In this document: in pieces, positions 9,060 through 16,303 of the stretch
Numbering within the stretch: the first letter of the stretch is position 1
Layout of the letters: every line of letters begins with the position of its first letter
Assembly: GCF_020819595.1 (NCBI RefSeq)
Contig: NZ_JAJHNP010000017.1
Location: 62,001-126,000, forward strand
Direction of reading: 5' to 3'
Origin: Streptomyces barringtoniae
GTDB lineage: Bacteria > Actinomycetota > Actinomycetes > Streptomycetales > Streptomycetaceae
Length of the DNA stretch: 64,000 nt
Translations under genes and position numbers: made by a program
The notes under the pieces: model-generated
What the model was told of the DNA's origin: nothing
What the model saw: only the letters and a program-made list of their open reading frames with translations
Databases searched by the model: none

Positions 9060-9100
9060 GAAGCCCACGGCATCTGACCAGTTCAGATGCCGTGGGCTTC
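9060..9100 (+). terminator. Strong hairpin terminator after moeZ
   Basis: An 18-bp perfect stem (GAAGCCCACGGCATCTGA and its complement) with a 5-nt loop follows the moeZ stop by 31 nt. It separates moeZ from the precursor-led cassette. Confidence 0.85.
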
Positions 9101-9221
9101 TGTCGTCCGTGGTCGGCGTCGGTCGGACGGTCCAGCCTCGTTCAGACGGGACTCGAGTTCCCCCTCCTAGTTTTGGTGATCGCCAGAGAGACGACGTTCT
9201 CAACTGCCACAGGGAGACTCG

Positions 9222-9407
9222 ATGTCCGACAAGACCACTGCCATCCTCGCTGCCCTCGACGGTGACAAGACGCTGCGTTCGGCGATCATCCAGCACCTCG
9301 CCACGACCCACGCGCAGGAGTTCGTCAACCCGCTGCGCGCCGAGCTCGGCGGCAACGACGACCTTTCGCTGGGCGCCGTGAACTCCAACAAGGAGTGGCA
9401 GGAGTAA
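9222..9407 (+). CDS. Candidate RiPP precursor peptide (61 aa, no cysteine)
   Basis: This is a small acidic peptide with a very good ribosome site (AGGGAG at 9211-9216, 5 nt before ATG). Residues 1-42 look like a helical leader (DKTLRSAIIQHLATTH). Residues 41-44 (ELGG) resemble a double-Gly leader end, leaving a 17-residue putative core, NDDLSLGAVNSNKEWQE, rich in Asn, Asp and Ser with one Trp. There is no Cys, unlike most known MNIO substrates. It heads a one-strand cassette with MNIO, carbamoyltransferase, YcaO, TfuA and an exporter, and is followed by a terminator, the usual arrangement for over-expressed precursors. Function is inferred from context; the peptide family itself is not recognised. 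Confidence 0.7.
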   Translation: MSDKTTAILAALDGDKTLRSAIIQHLATTHAQEFVNPLRAELGGNDDLSLGAVNSNKEWQE

Positions 9408-9420
9408 CGAGCCGCGACCC

Positions 9421-9458
9421 CGGCCGGGTTCCCTCCGGGGGACCCGGCCGCCCGTTTT
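9421..9458 (+). terminator. Post-precursor terminator/attenuator
   Basis: A GC-rich stem (CGGCCGGGT at 9421-9429 pairing with 9442-9450, extended by inner C:G pairs) is followed by CCC and five T at 9454-9458. It lies 13 nt after the precursor stop and before the enzyme genes. Partial read-through here would give high precursor and low enzyme levels, as seen in many RiPP operons. Confidence 0.75.
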
Positions 9459-9490
9459 TCCCCACACCCCTTGTCCAAGTCGAAACGGCG

Positions 9491-10267
9491 GTGATCGCCT
9501 TGCCCACCCTCGCCCCCGACGCGTGCGCCGTCGGGCCCGGTACGACCCGCGCGCTGCTGCTGCGCGACGACCGGGAGGCCCGCACGGAGCTGCTGCTCCG
9601 CCTGCTCTACTCGAAGACGTCCGCCGACGTGGTCGCCGACGCGCTGGCCGCCGGCGAGGGGCGGGTGTGCCCGGAGACGGCCGCTGTGCTCGCCACCGTC
9701 GACTTCCACGCCCTGACCGTGGAACGCGCGGCCCGGCTGCGGAACCTGAACCGCCACCTGCAGCGCACCTGCCCGCCGCTGTGGCAGTGCCTCGACAAGA
9801 AGACCCTCACCCCGCTGGTCGAGGGCTACGCGGACTCCGACGCGTTCTGGCGCAGCACCGGCCGCACGCTGTTCGAGAACTTCTGCCTGTACGCCCACGG
9901 CGCCGTCCGGGGCCGGTCCGCGCTGCTCGCGGACGTCTTCCAGCTCTTCGGGCTGGTGAGCCGCTTCTCCGCGCCCGAGCTGATCGCGCCGCCCGAGGAC
10001 GTGTGCGCCTGTACGACCGGGATCCCGGGCGAGGGCATGGACCTGACGAAGTCGGCCTTCTCCCCCTGGGACGACGGCGGGCTGCTGCCGCCGGTCGTGC
10101 CGGGCGCCCTCCAGGTGGAGTCGTTCCGGTCCGCCTGGCGCCTGGTCGACGAGCGGGGCCGGCTGCCGCGCTCCGCGGAGCCCGGCGCGCTCGAACCCGG
10201 TGACCACCAGATCGTCGTAGCCGCCTTCCCCGGTCACCGGGTGACGGCCGCGGCCCTTCCGCTGTGA
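9491..10267 (+). CDS. Unknown protein between precursor and MNIO; possible MNIO partner
   Basis: This is a 258-aa protein with no domain I recognise. It is mostly helical by composition, with LLLRDDREARTELLLRLLYSK near the N-terminus, then RTCPPLWQCLDKKTLTPLVEGYADSDAFW, a Cys-bearing stretch (VCACTTG), and a Pro/Gly-rich C-terminal third. GTG 9491 is chosen because any earlier start would run the gene through the terminator; the ribosome site is weak. The stop overlaps a GTG of the next frame and lies 11 nt before the MNIO ATG. MNIO enzymes usually need a partner that binds the precursor (MbnC, DUF2063-type proteins), and this protein occupies that position. The partner role is inference. Confidence 0.7.
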   Translation: MIALPTLAPDACAVGPGTTRALLLRDDREARTELLLRLLYSKTSADVVADALAAGEGRVCPETAAVLATVDFHALTVERAARLRNLNRHLQRTCPPLWQCLDKKTLTPLVEGYADSDAFWRSTGRTLFENFCLYAHGAVRGRSALLADVFQLFGLVSRFSAPELIAPPEDVCACTTGIPGEGMDLTKSAFSPWDDGGLLPPVVPGALQVESFRSAWRLVDERGRLPRSAEPGALEPGDHQIVVAAFPGHRVTAAALPL

Positions 10268-10278
10268 AGCAGGTCAGC

Positions 10279-11178
10279 ATGACACCAGCAAAGGCACAGA
10301 CCGTCGCCCGGCTCGGCTTCGGGCTCGACTGGCAGTACCGCGACCGCTACCCGCAGAGCATGGCCGAGCTGCGCACCAAGTACGACGGCCGGCTCAGCCA
10401 CCTCTCGGTGGTGTCCCTGCCGAGCGCCGGGGACGCGCGGGTCTTCATGGACGAGTGCGCCCGCGGGCTGCCCGTGGTGCATCATCTGCCCGGCGTGGCA
10501 CCGGCGGCGCCCGGCGGCCCCAACCTGGAGCTCTACACCCGCCTGGAGGCGGTGAGCGACGTCCTGGACGCCGTGTGGACGTGCGAGGACATCGGTCTGT
10601 GGTCGATCGGCCCGTATCCGCTGCCGTACTTCACCCCGCCCCTCTTCGAACCCGAGCTCGCCGACCACGTCGTCGAGGGCATCCGCACACTGCACCGCCT
10701 CGGCCGCTACCCGTTCGTGCCGGAGATCCCCTCCTGCACGCTGGCGGTCGGGCGGATGAGCCTCGGCGACTTCTTCCACCGGGTCACCGACGGCGCCGAC
10801 TGCGATCTGCTGCTCGACGTCGCCCATGTCTTCTCGTACGCCGTCGCCGCGCGCCGGCCCTTCGCGCAGGTGCTGCGCTCGCTGCCGCTGGAGCGGGTGG
10901 TGGAGATCCATGTGGCGGGCGGCTACATCGACCCGACCTTCGACAACCGCTACCTCGACACCCACAGCCACTCGGTGGCCCCGGCCGTCATCGACCTGCT
11001 CCAGGAGGCGGTGGCCGCCTCCCCGCGGCTGCGGGCCGTGACGTACGAGATCGGCGTCGGCCTCGACGCCGGGAACCTCGACGAGGACTTCGGCCGGATC
11101 GAGGAGCTGCTCGGCCAGACCGACTGGACGCCGGCGGTCGTAGGCCCGTCCGGCCTGGCCCCGGCGGGTGCGGCATGA
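10279..11178 (+). CDS. DUF692 multinuclear non-heme iron oxidative enzyme (MNIO)
   Basis: This 299-aa TIM-barrel enzyme belongs to the DUF692 family (MbnB, TglH, ChrH, ApyH relatives), which uses two or three iron ions to oxidise residues in precursor peptides. Visible family landmarks: GFGLDWQYR at the N-terminus, EIPSCTL, LLLDVAHVF (D180, H183), EIHVAGGY (H211), DTHSHSV (D227, H229, H231) and YEIGVG. These His/Asp residues match the iron ligands of the family. ATG 10279 has AAGCAGG 5 nt upstream; a GTG at 10264 overlapping the previous stop is the alternative. Known reactions occur on Cys, Asp or Asn; since the precursor has no Cys, an Asn or Asp reaction is more likely here. Confidence 0.9.
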   Translation: MTPAKAQTVARLGFGLDWQYRDRYPQSMAELRTKYDGRLSHLSVVSLPSAGDARVFMDECARGLPVVHHLPGVAPAAPGGPNLELYTRLEAVSDVLDAVWTCEDIGLWSIGPYPLPYFTPPLFEPELADHVVEGIRTLHRLGRYPFVPEIPSCTLAVGRMSLGDFFHRVTDGADCDLLLDVAHVFSYAVAARRPFAQVLRSLPLERVVEIHVAGGYIDPTFDNRYLDTHSHSVAPAVIDLLQEAVAASPRLRAVTYEIGVGLDAGNLDEDFGRIEELLGQTDWTPAVVGPSGLAPAGAA

Positions 11179-14100
11179 CGGGGATCGGGGCGGGTGTCCG
11201 TGTCCTCGTGATGAGCGACGGGTCCGTACCGGCCGAGGAGGGCTCGCCCACCGACGGCCACACCGAGCGGGTGGCCCGGCTGTGCGCACGGCTCGCGCCC
11301 GGCGCGGAGATCGGGTACGCCTGCGCCGCGGACCTCAAGGCCCGCACTCTCGCCGCCGATCTGCGCCGCATCGTCACCGGCTGGGACGTCGTCGCCATGC
11401 CCTGGTCCTCCCCCGAACCGGACGCCGAACGTCTCGGCGTGCGACGCGCCTTCGAGGAGGTCGCCCGCGATCCGGCCATGCCCCTTTTCGTCGCCGCCGC
11501 CGGCCACGACGGCCCGGGACGCCTGCGCTTTCCCGCCTCCTGTACGTCGGTGCTGGCGGTCGGCGTGACGGGCGCCGACGGGGCGCCGACGGCGTACTGC
11601 GGGACGGACCTGGTGGGCCGCAAGCCCCAGGTGCTGGTCGCGGACGGGGCGTATCCGACCGAGTCCGCGTCCGGTGGGTTCGAGCCGATGCGGGGGACCT
11701 CGGCGGCGGTCGGGGTGGTCGCCGGGTGGGCGGCCGTGGTGCTGGGGCGGTTGCGGGGCGGTGGGAAAGCGGTGCCCTCGGCGTTGCTGCGGGCCGCGCT
11801 GCTCGCCTCGGCCGGGCCCGGTGGCGTGCTGGAGGGCGGGCCCGAGGATCTGGACGCGCCGGCCGCCCAGGGTGCCGACGTGCAGGTGTTCGCCCTGGAC
11901 GGCGGGGAGTTGCGGCTGCGCGTCGGCGGCGGGCCGGCGCGGGTCGCCGTCGTCGCGACGGGGGCCGCGGAAACCGTCCTCGGCGGAGACCGGCCGCTGT
12001 GGCTGCCGCCCGCGGCCGAGATGTCCGTAACGGTTCCGGGGACCGAGCGTGCGACCGGCGCCGGATGGCTGGTGGCGGACGCCGAGGAGGGCACCGTCAC
12101 GGTCGAGTGCTCCGGCCCGGCCTATGCGGCCGTGGGCGGGAGGGCCGTGGCGGAGGAGACCGGGCGGGCTCCGCACGCCGCACCCGCCGCTCGGCGCGGG
12201 CCCGTCGTCCTCGGGCTGTCCGCCAGCCACGACGCCTCCGCGTGTCTGCTGAGCGACGGGGTGCCGCGCGTCGGTGTGCAGCAGGAGCGGGTCACGCGGC
12301 GCAAGCACGACGGCGTCGGCTATCTGAACTCCCGTGCGGCGGCCGACTACTGCCTGAACTCGGCCGGGGTGGGCGCCGCGGAGGTCGACGCGTTCGCGTT
12401 CAACGCGCAGCCGCTGCTGCCCGGTTACGTCGGTCTCTCGGTGCCGTCCGCGGCGCGGGACTTCGACCTCTTCGACCCGTTCGACGAGCGGGTCGTGTAC
12501 GTCTCGCACCATCTCGCCCACGCCTTCTCGGCGTTCTGGACCTCGCGGTTCGAGGAGGCGGTGGTCGTCGTCTGCGACGGCTCGGGCGGTTCCGTCCTGG
12601 GCGCGGACGACCTGCTGATCAGCGGGCCGGAGCTGAAGGAGTACCTGGAGCGGCCGCTGGAGGGGCGGCTGCCGCGGATCCACGTCTTCTCCGTCTACCA
12701 CTTCGACCGCGGCGGATACCGGCTGCTGTTCAGGGAACTGGCCGACTCCTTCAACGTACGCGTCGGATCGTCGTCGATCGGGGAGACCTACGCGGCGGTC
12801 AGCCAGTACGTCTTCGGGGACTGGCAGGAGGGCAGCGGCAAGCTCATGGGCCTCGCCCCCTGGGGCAGGCCCGGCAACGCGGGGCCCAGTCTGCTCGAGG
12901 ACGGCCCCGACGGTCTGCCGCGTTTCCGCGCCGACTGGAAGGACCTGTACCGCCGCCCGTCCGACGGCAGCGACCCGCTGGACCACGCCGACCTCGCCGC
13001 CCGCGTCCAGGCCGACCTGGAGGAGGCGCTCCTCGCCCGGGTGCGGTACGCGATGACGCTGGTCCCAGGCTGCCGGAACCTCGCCTACGCGGGCGGTGTC
13101 GCACTCAACTCCGTGGCCAACGACAGAATCGCCCGGGAGAGCGGCGCCGACCGCTTCTTCGTGGTGCCTGCGGCGAGCGACGCCGGCGTCTCCCTGGGCG
13201 CCGCGGCGGCCGCGCACTTCCGGCTCACCGGCTCGACCCGCAGGGACATCGGCGACTTCGACGACTACCTGGGCCATCCCTACACCCAGGAGGACCACGA
13301 CAGCGCCCTCGCGCTCGTCGGGGACCGGGTCGCGGCCGAGCCGCTCAGCCTGCCCGGCCTCGCGGACCGGATCGCGGCCGGCGAGGTGATCGGCTGGTTC
13401 CGGGGCGGCTCGGAGTTCGGGCCGCGCGCGCTGGGCCACCGGTCGGTGTTCGCGGACGCCCGCAGCAGGGACACCTGGGACTTCATCAACGCGCAGATCA
13501 AGTTCCGGGAGGACTTCCGCCCGCTGGCGCCGATCGTGCCGGAGGAGGTCGCCGCGAAGTACTTCGAACTCGACGCCCCCTCCCCGCACATGCTGCGGGT
13601 GGTCAAGGTGCGCGAGGAGTACCGGGCCGAGCTGGCGGCCGTCACCCACGTCGACGGCACGGCCCGGGTGCAGACCGTGTCCGAGGCCGCCAACCCCGAG
13701 GTGCACCGGCTGCTGCACCTGGTCGGAGAGCGCACCGGCTTCCCGGTGATGGTCAACACCTCCCTCAACCGGCGCGGCGAACCCATGATCGAGACACCCG
13801 GCCAGGCCCTCGACATGCTGCTGGCCACGCACCTGAGCGGCATGGTCCTCGGCGACCGGTTCGTCCGCCGGCTCGCCGGACTCGGTACGACGCTCGACCT
13901 CGACTCCTGCATCGCCCTGGCACCCGGCGCCCGCCTCCGGTGGGAACAGGACGGGTCCGCAACCCGGCTGCGCATCACCGGCGGAGCCGAGGGGAAGGCC
14001 GGGCTGCGCCTGCCGGAGTGGGCGTTCACCGCGCTGTCGCGGGCCGGGTCGGGACGGCCGTTGTCCGCGTATCTGCCGGGGTGCCTGACGGGCACGGGCA

Positions 14101-14264
14101 CCGAAGTCGACGCGGCGCTGGCCTTTCTGACGGCACTGCACGCGCGCTGCCTGGTGGTCGTGACACGCAGGCGTGCCGTGGCCGACCGGACGACCGCGCC
14201 GACGGGCGACAGCACGCCCGAGCCGCATCCACCCGTACGCCCCCGTCAGGGAGGCATGTCATGA
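11175..14264 (+). CDS. Fusion: S8 subtilase-like domain + NodU/CmcH-type carbamoyltransferase
   Basis: This 1029-aa protein begins at an ATG overlapping the MNIO stop (ATGA). Residues 1-200 look like a compact subtilase: VLVMSDGS (Asp15), DGHTERVARL in place of HGTHVAG (His29), VAAAGHDG, and RGTSAA with the nucleophile at Ser176, so a D/H/S triad seems present. Residues 200-335 are a beta-rich linker. From about 342 is a carbamoyltransferase: LGLSASHDASA, metal-site HHLAHAF near 445, DGSGG, and the C-terminal domain with SEFGPRALGHRS. These enzymes move carbamoyl from carbamoyl phosphate to hydroxyl groups via a carbamoyl-adenylate. The fusion suggests leader cleavage and Ser or other O-carbamoylation in one polypeptide; both roles are inferred. 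Confidence 0.85.
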   Translation: MTGIGAGVRVLVMSDGSVPAEEGSPTDGHTERVARLCARLAPGAEIGYACAADLKARTLAADLRRIVTGWDVVAMPWSSPEPDAERLGVRRAFEEVARDPAMPLFVAAAGHDGPGRLRFPASCTSVLAVGVTGADGAPTAYCGTDLVGRKPQVLVADGAYPTESASGGFEPMRGTSAAVGVVAGWAAVVLGRLRGGGKAVPSALLRAALLASAGPGGVLEGGPEDLDAPAAQGADVQVFALDGGELRLRVGGGPARVAVVATGAAETVLGGDRPLWLPPAAEMSVTVPGTERATGAGWLVADAEEGTVTVECSGPAYAAVGGRAVAEETGRAPHAAPAARRGPVVLGLSASHDASACLLSDGVPRVGVQQERVTRRKHDGVGYLNSRAAADYCLNSAGVGAAEVDAFAFNAQPLLPGYVGLSVPSAARDFDLFDPFDERVVYVSHHLAHAFSAFWTSRFEEAVVVVCDGSGGSVLGADDLLISGPELKEYLERPLEGRLPRIHVFSVYHFDRGGYRLLFRELADSFNVRVGSSSIGETYAAVSQYVFGDWQEGSGKLMGLAPWGRPGNAGPSLLEDGPDGLPRFRADWKDLYRRPSDGSDPLDHADLAARVQADLEEALLARVRYAMTLVPGCRNLAYAGGVALNSVANDRIARESGADRFFVVPAASDAGVSLGAAAAAHFRLTGSTRRDIGDFDDYLGHPYTQEDHDSALALVGDRVAAEPLSLPGLADRIAAGEVIGWFRGGSEFGPRALGHRSVFADARSRDTWDFINAQIKFREDFRPLAPIVPEEVAAKYFELDAPSPHMLRVVKVREEYRAELAAVTHVDGTARVQTVSEAANPEVHRLLHLVGERTGFPVMVNTSLNRRGEPMIETPGQALDMLLATHLSGMVLGDRFVRRLAGLGTTLDLDSCIALAPGARLRWEQDGSATRLRITGGAEGKAGLRLPEWAFTALSRAGSGRPLSAYLPGCLTGTGTEVDAALAFLTALHARCLVVVTRRRAVADRTTAPTGDSTPEPHPPVRPRQGGMS

Positions 14265-15499
14265 CCGACCTCCTCGCACCCGCTCAGACCCACGCCCTCA
14301 CCTGGCTGGAGGAGCGCGGAGGCGCGCCCGCCATGGTGTCGTGCGGCACCTCGCACCGGTCCGTGGCCGCCGAGGAGGCCGTCGCCCGGGTGTGGCCGCT
14401 GCGCAACCGGCTCGGCATCAGCCGGGTCGCCGACCTCACCCCGCTGGACGTCCTCGGCATCCCGGTGTTCAGCGTGACGCGGCCGGGCGCCCGCGCCGGT
14501 CAGATCACCCTGTGCCAGGGCAAGGGCAACGGAAAGACCGAGGCGCTCGCCTCCGCCCTGTTCGAGGCCCTGGAACGGCACTGTGGTTCCCTGCCCCGGC
14601 CGCTGCGGACCGCCCGGCCGTCCGAACTCGACGCCGCCGGCCTCGTACGACTGGACGCCGCCGACCTCGGACTGCCCGCACTCCCCGACGAACCGATGGA
14701 GTGGATCGTCGGCACGGACGCCCGCGACGGAACCGACGTACTGCTTCCGGCCGCCGAGGTGGTCTTCCCGTACGACACCCCGCCGGGCCACGTACGGCCC
14801 GTACGCCCGAGCACCACAGGGCTGGCCTCCGGCGCGACCTTCGCCGAGGCCGTGCTGCACGCCCTGTACGAGGTGGTCGAGCGGGACGCCACCTCCCGCT
14901 ATCTGCACGGCGGTCCGGGGCGGCTGGTCGGCCTGGACACCATCACCGGCGCCGCCGAGGCGGAGCTGCTGCACAAGTACGCGCGGGCCGAGGTCGACAC
15001 GGTGGTCGTCGACCTCACCCATACGACGGTCCTGCCGACGTTCGCCGTGTTCCTGTCCGACCCGAACGCCGCCCAGGCCCACCTCGCCGTCTCCGGCTTC
15101 GGCACCCATCCCAACGCCGGGGTCGCGCTGCGCCGGGCGCTGACCGAGGCCGCGCAGGCGCGGGCCACCGCGATCCAGGGCAGCCGTGAGGACCTCGACC
15201 GGGTCGCCGACGTCTACCGTGCGGACCCGGCCCGGCAGCGCTCGGTGTTCCTGCGGCGCGCGCTGGCCGCCAAGGTCGAGGGTGTCACCGACTTCCGCGA
15301 GCTGCCCGACCCGCCGCCGCGGTCGACCCGCGCCACGCTGCGGCACGTCGCCGACCGGCTGGCGTACGGCGGCTACGACCGCGTCGTCTGTACCGACCTG
15401 ACCGTCCAGGAGTTCGGCCTGCCCGTCGCCCATGTCGCGGTGCCCGGCATGGTCGACTCCGTCGTCGACCCCGGCAGGAGCCATCGTGTGGCCCAATGA
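14261..15499 (+). CDS. YcaO family ATP-dependent cyclodehydratase/thioamide synthetase
   Basis: This 412-aa protein has an ideal ribosome site (AGGGAGG) and an ATGA overlap with the previous gene. The YcaO ATP-site signatures are visible: GNGKTEALASALFEALERHC, LYEVVERDATSRY, and the later RALTEAAQARAT helix with its Glu. YcaO enzymes phosphorylate the peptide amide oxygen and then add a nucleophile, giving azolines, amidines or thioamides. Pairing with a TfuA protein in the next gene points to backbone thioamide formation, as in thioviridamide-like peptides and methyl-CoM reductase. No E1-like or RRE domain is fused here, so leader recognition must come from another protein. Confidence 0.92.
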   Translation: MTDLLAPAQTHALTWLEERGGAPAMVSCGTSHRSVAAEEAVARVWPLRNRLGISRVADLTPLDVLGIPVFSVTRPGARAGQITLCQGKGNGKTEALASALFEALERHCGSLPRPLRTARPSELDAAGLVRLDAADLGLPALPDEPMEWIVGTDARDGTDVLLPAAEVVFPYDTPPGHVRPVRPSTTGLASGATFAEAVLHALYEVVERDATSRYLHGGPGRLVGLDTITGAAEAELLHKYARAEVDTVVVDLTHTTVLPTFAVFLSDPNAAQAHLAVSGFGTHPNAGVALRRALTEAAQARATAIQGSREDLDRVADVYRADPARQRSVFLRRALAAKVEGVTDFRELPDPPPRSTRATLRHVADRLAYGGYDRVVCTDLTVQEFGLPVAHVAVPGMVDSVVDPGRSHRVAQ

Positions 15500-16259
15500 C
15501 ACCGCCAGGCCGATCGTCTTCGGCGCCGCCTCCGTCCACCCGCTGGACCCGGCCGTGCTGGCCGGCGTGGAGCTGCGGCCGCCGGTGCGCCGCGGCGACC
15601 TCGCGCCGCTGCTCGAGCGCAGGCCCGGCACGGTGGTGCTGATCGACGGGTTGTTCGGCGGGTCGATGGCCGTCACCCCGACCGAGTGCCGGGAACTGCT
15701 CGACGCCGGCTGGACGATGGTGGGCGCCTCCAGCATGGGGGCGCTGCGGGCCGCCGACCTGTGGCCGCTGGGCGCGATCGGCATCGGCGACGTCTTCACC
15801 CTGTACCGGCTGGGCGCGCTGACCTCGGACGCCGATGTCGCCACCCTGCTGGACGCCGACGCCGACCACGCCGAACTGACGGTGTCCGTCGTCCACCTGC
15901 GAGCGGTCCTGGCGGCCGCGACCGGCTCGGGTGTCCTCGCCCCCGCTCTGCGCACGGCGATGTCCCGGGCCGCCGAGGTCGTCCACTGGACCGAGCGGTC
16001 GTGGCCGGCGTGCCGGGCGGCCTGGCGTGAACTGGGGGTGGCCGAGCCGGTGATCGCCGCGGTGCTGCGGCTCGGCCGGGAGACGTCCCTGCACCCGAAG
16101 GTGCGCGACGCCGACACCGCGCTGCGCTCGGTGCTGTCCAACGCCTGGATCGGCGACGGCGTCGATCCGGTGCGGCGCTGCCCGGCCTGCCAGGAGCGCC
16201 TGGAGGGTGCCCTGTTCTGCCCCACCTGTGTCTCCGAGGCGCACGAGACGTGTCTGTGA
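15486..16259 (+). CDS. TfuA-like protein with C-terminal zinc ribbon
   Basis: This 257-aa protein starts at a GTG with AGGAG 6 nt upstream, inside the end of ycaO (14-bp overlap). The TfuA core is seen in VLIDGLFGGSMAVTPTECRELLDAG, VGASSMGALRAADLWP and the acidic DADADHAELTVSVVHLR stretch. TfuA partners assist YcaO enzymes in thioamidation, probably by delivering sulfide. The last 35 residues carry CPACQERLEGALFCPTC, a two-CxxC zinc ribbon that is not part of the core domain as I know it and may dock the precursor or a sulfur donor. Confidence 0.9.
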   Translation: MWPNDTARPIVFGAASVHPLDPAVLAGVELRPPVRRGDLAPLLERRPGTVVLIDGLFGGSMAVTPTECRELLDAGWTMVGASSMGALRAADLWPLGAIGIGDVFTLYRLGALTSDADVATLLDADADHAELTVSVVHLRAVLAAATGSGVLAPALRTAMSRAAEVVHWTERSWPACRAAWRELGVAEPVIAAVLRLGRETSLHPKVRDADTALRSVLSNAWIGDGVDPVRRCPACQERLEGALFCPTCVSEAHETCL

Positions 16260-16303
16260 GTCTCCACATGTCTGGATCACCTGGAAAGGACCGGTGACTG
16301 ATC

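Noticed and set aside
9395..9490. Longer N-terminus for the protein after the precursor
   Set aside because: It would overlap the precursor stop and translate through the intrinsic terminator.
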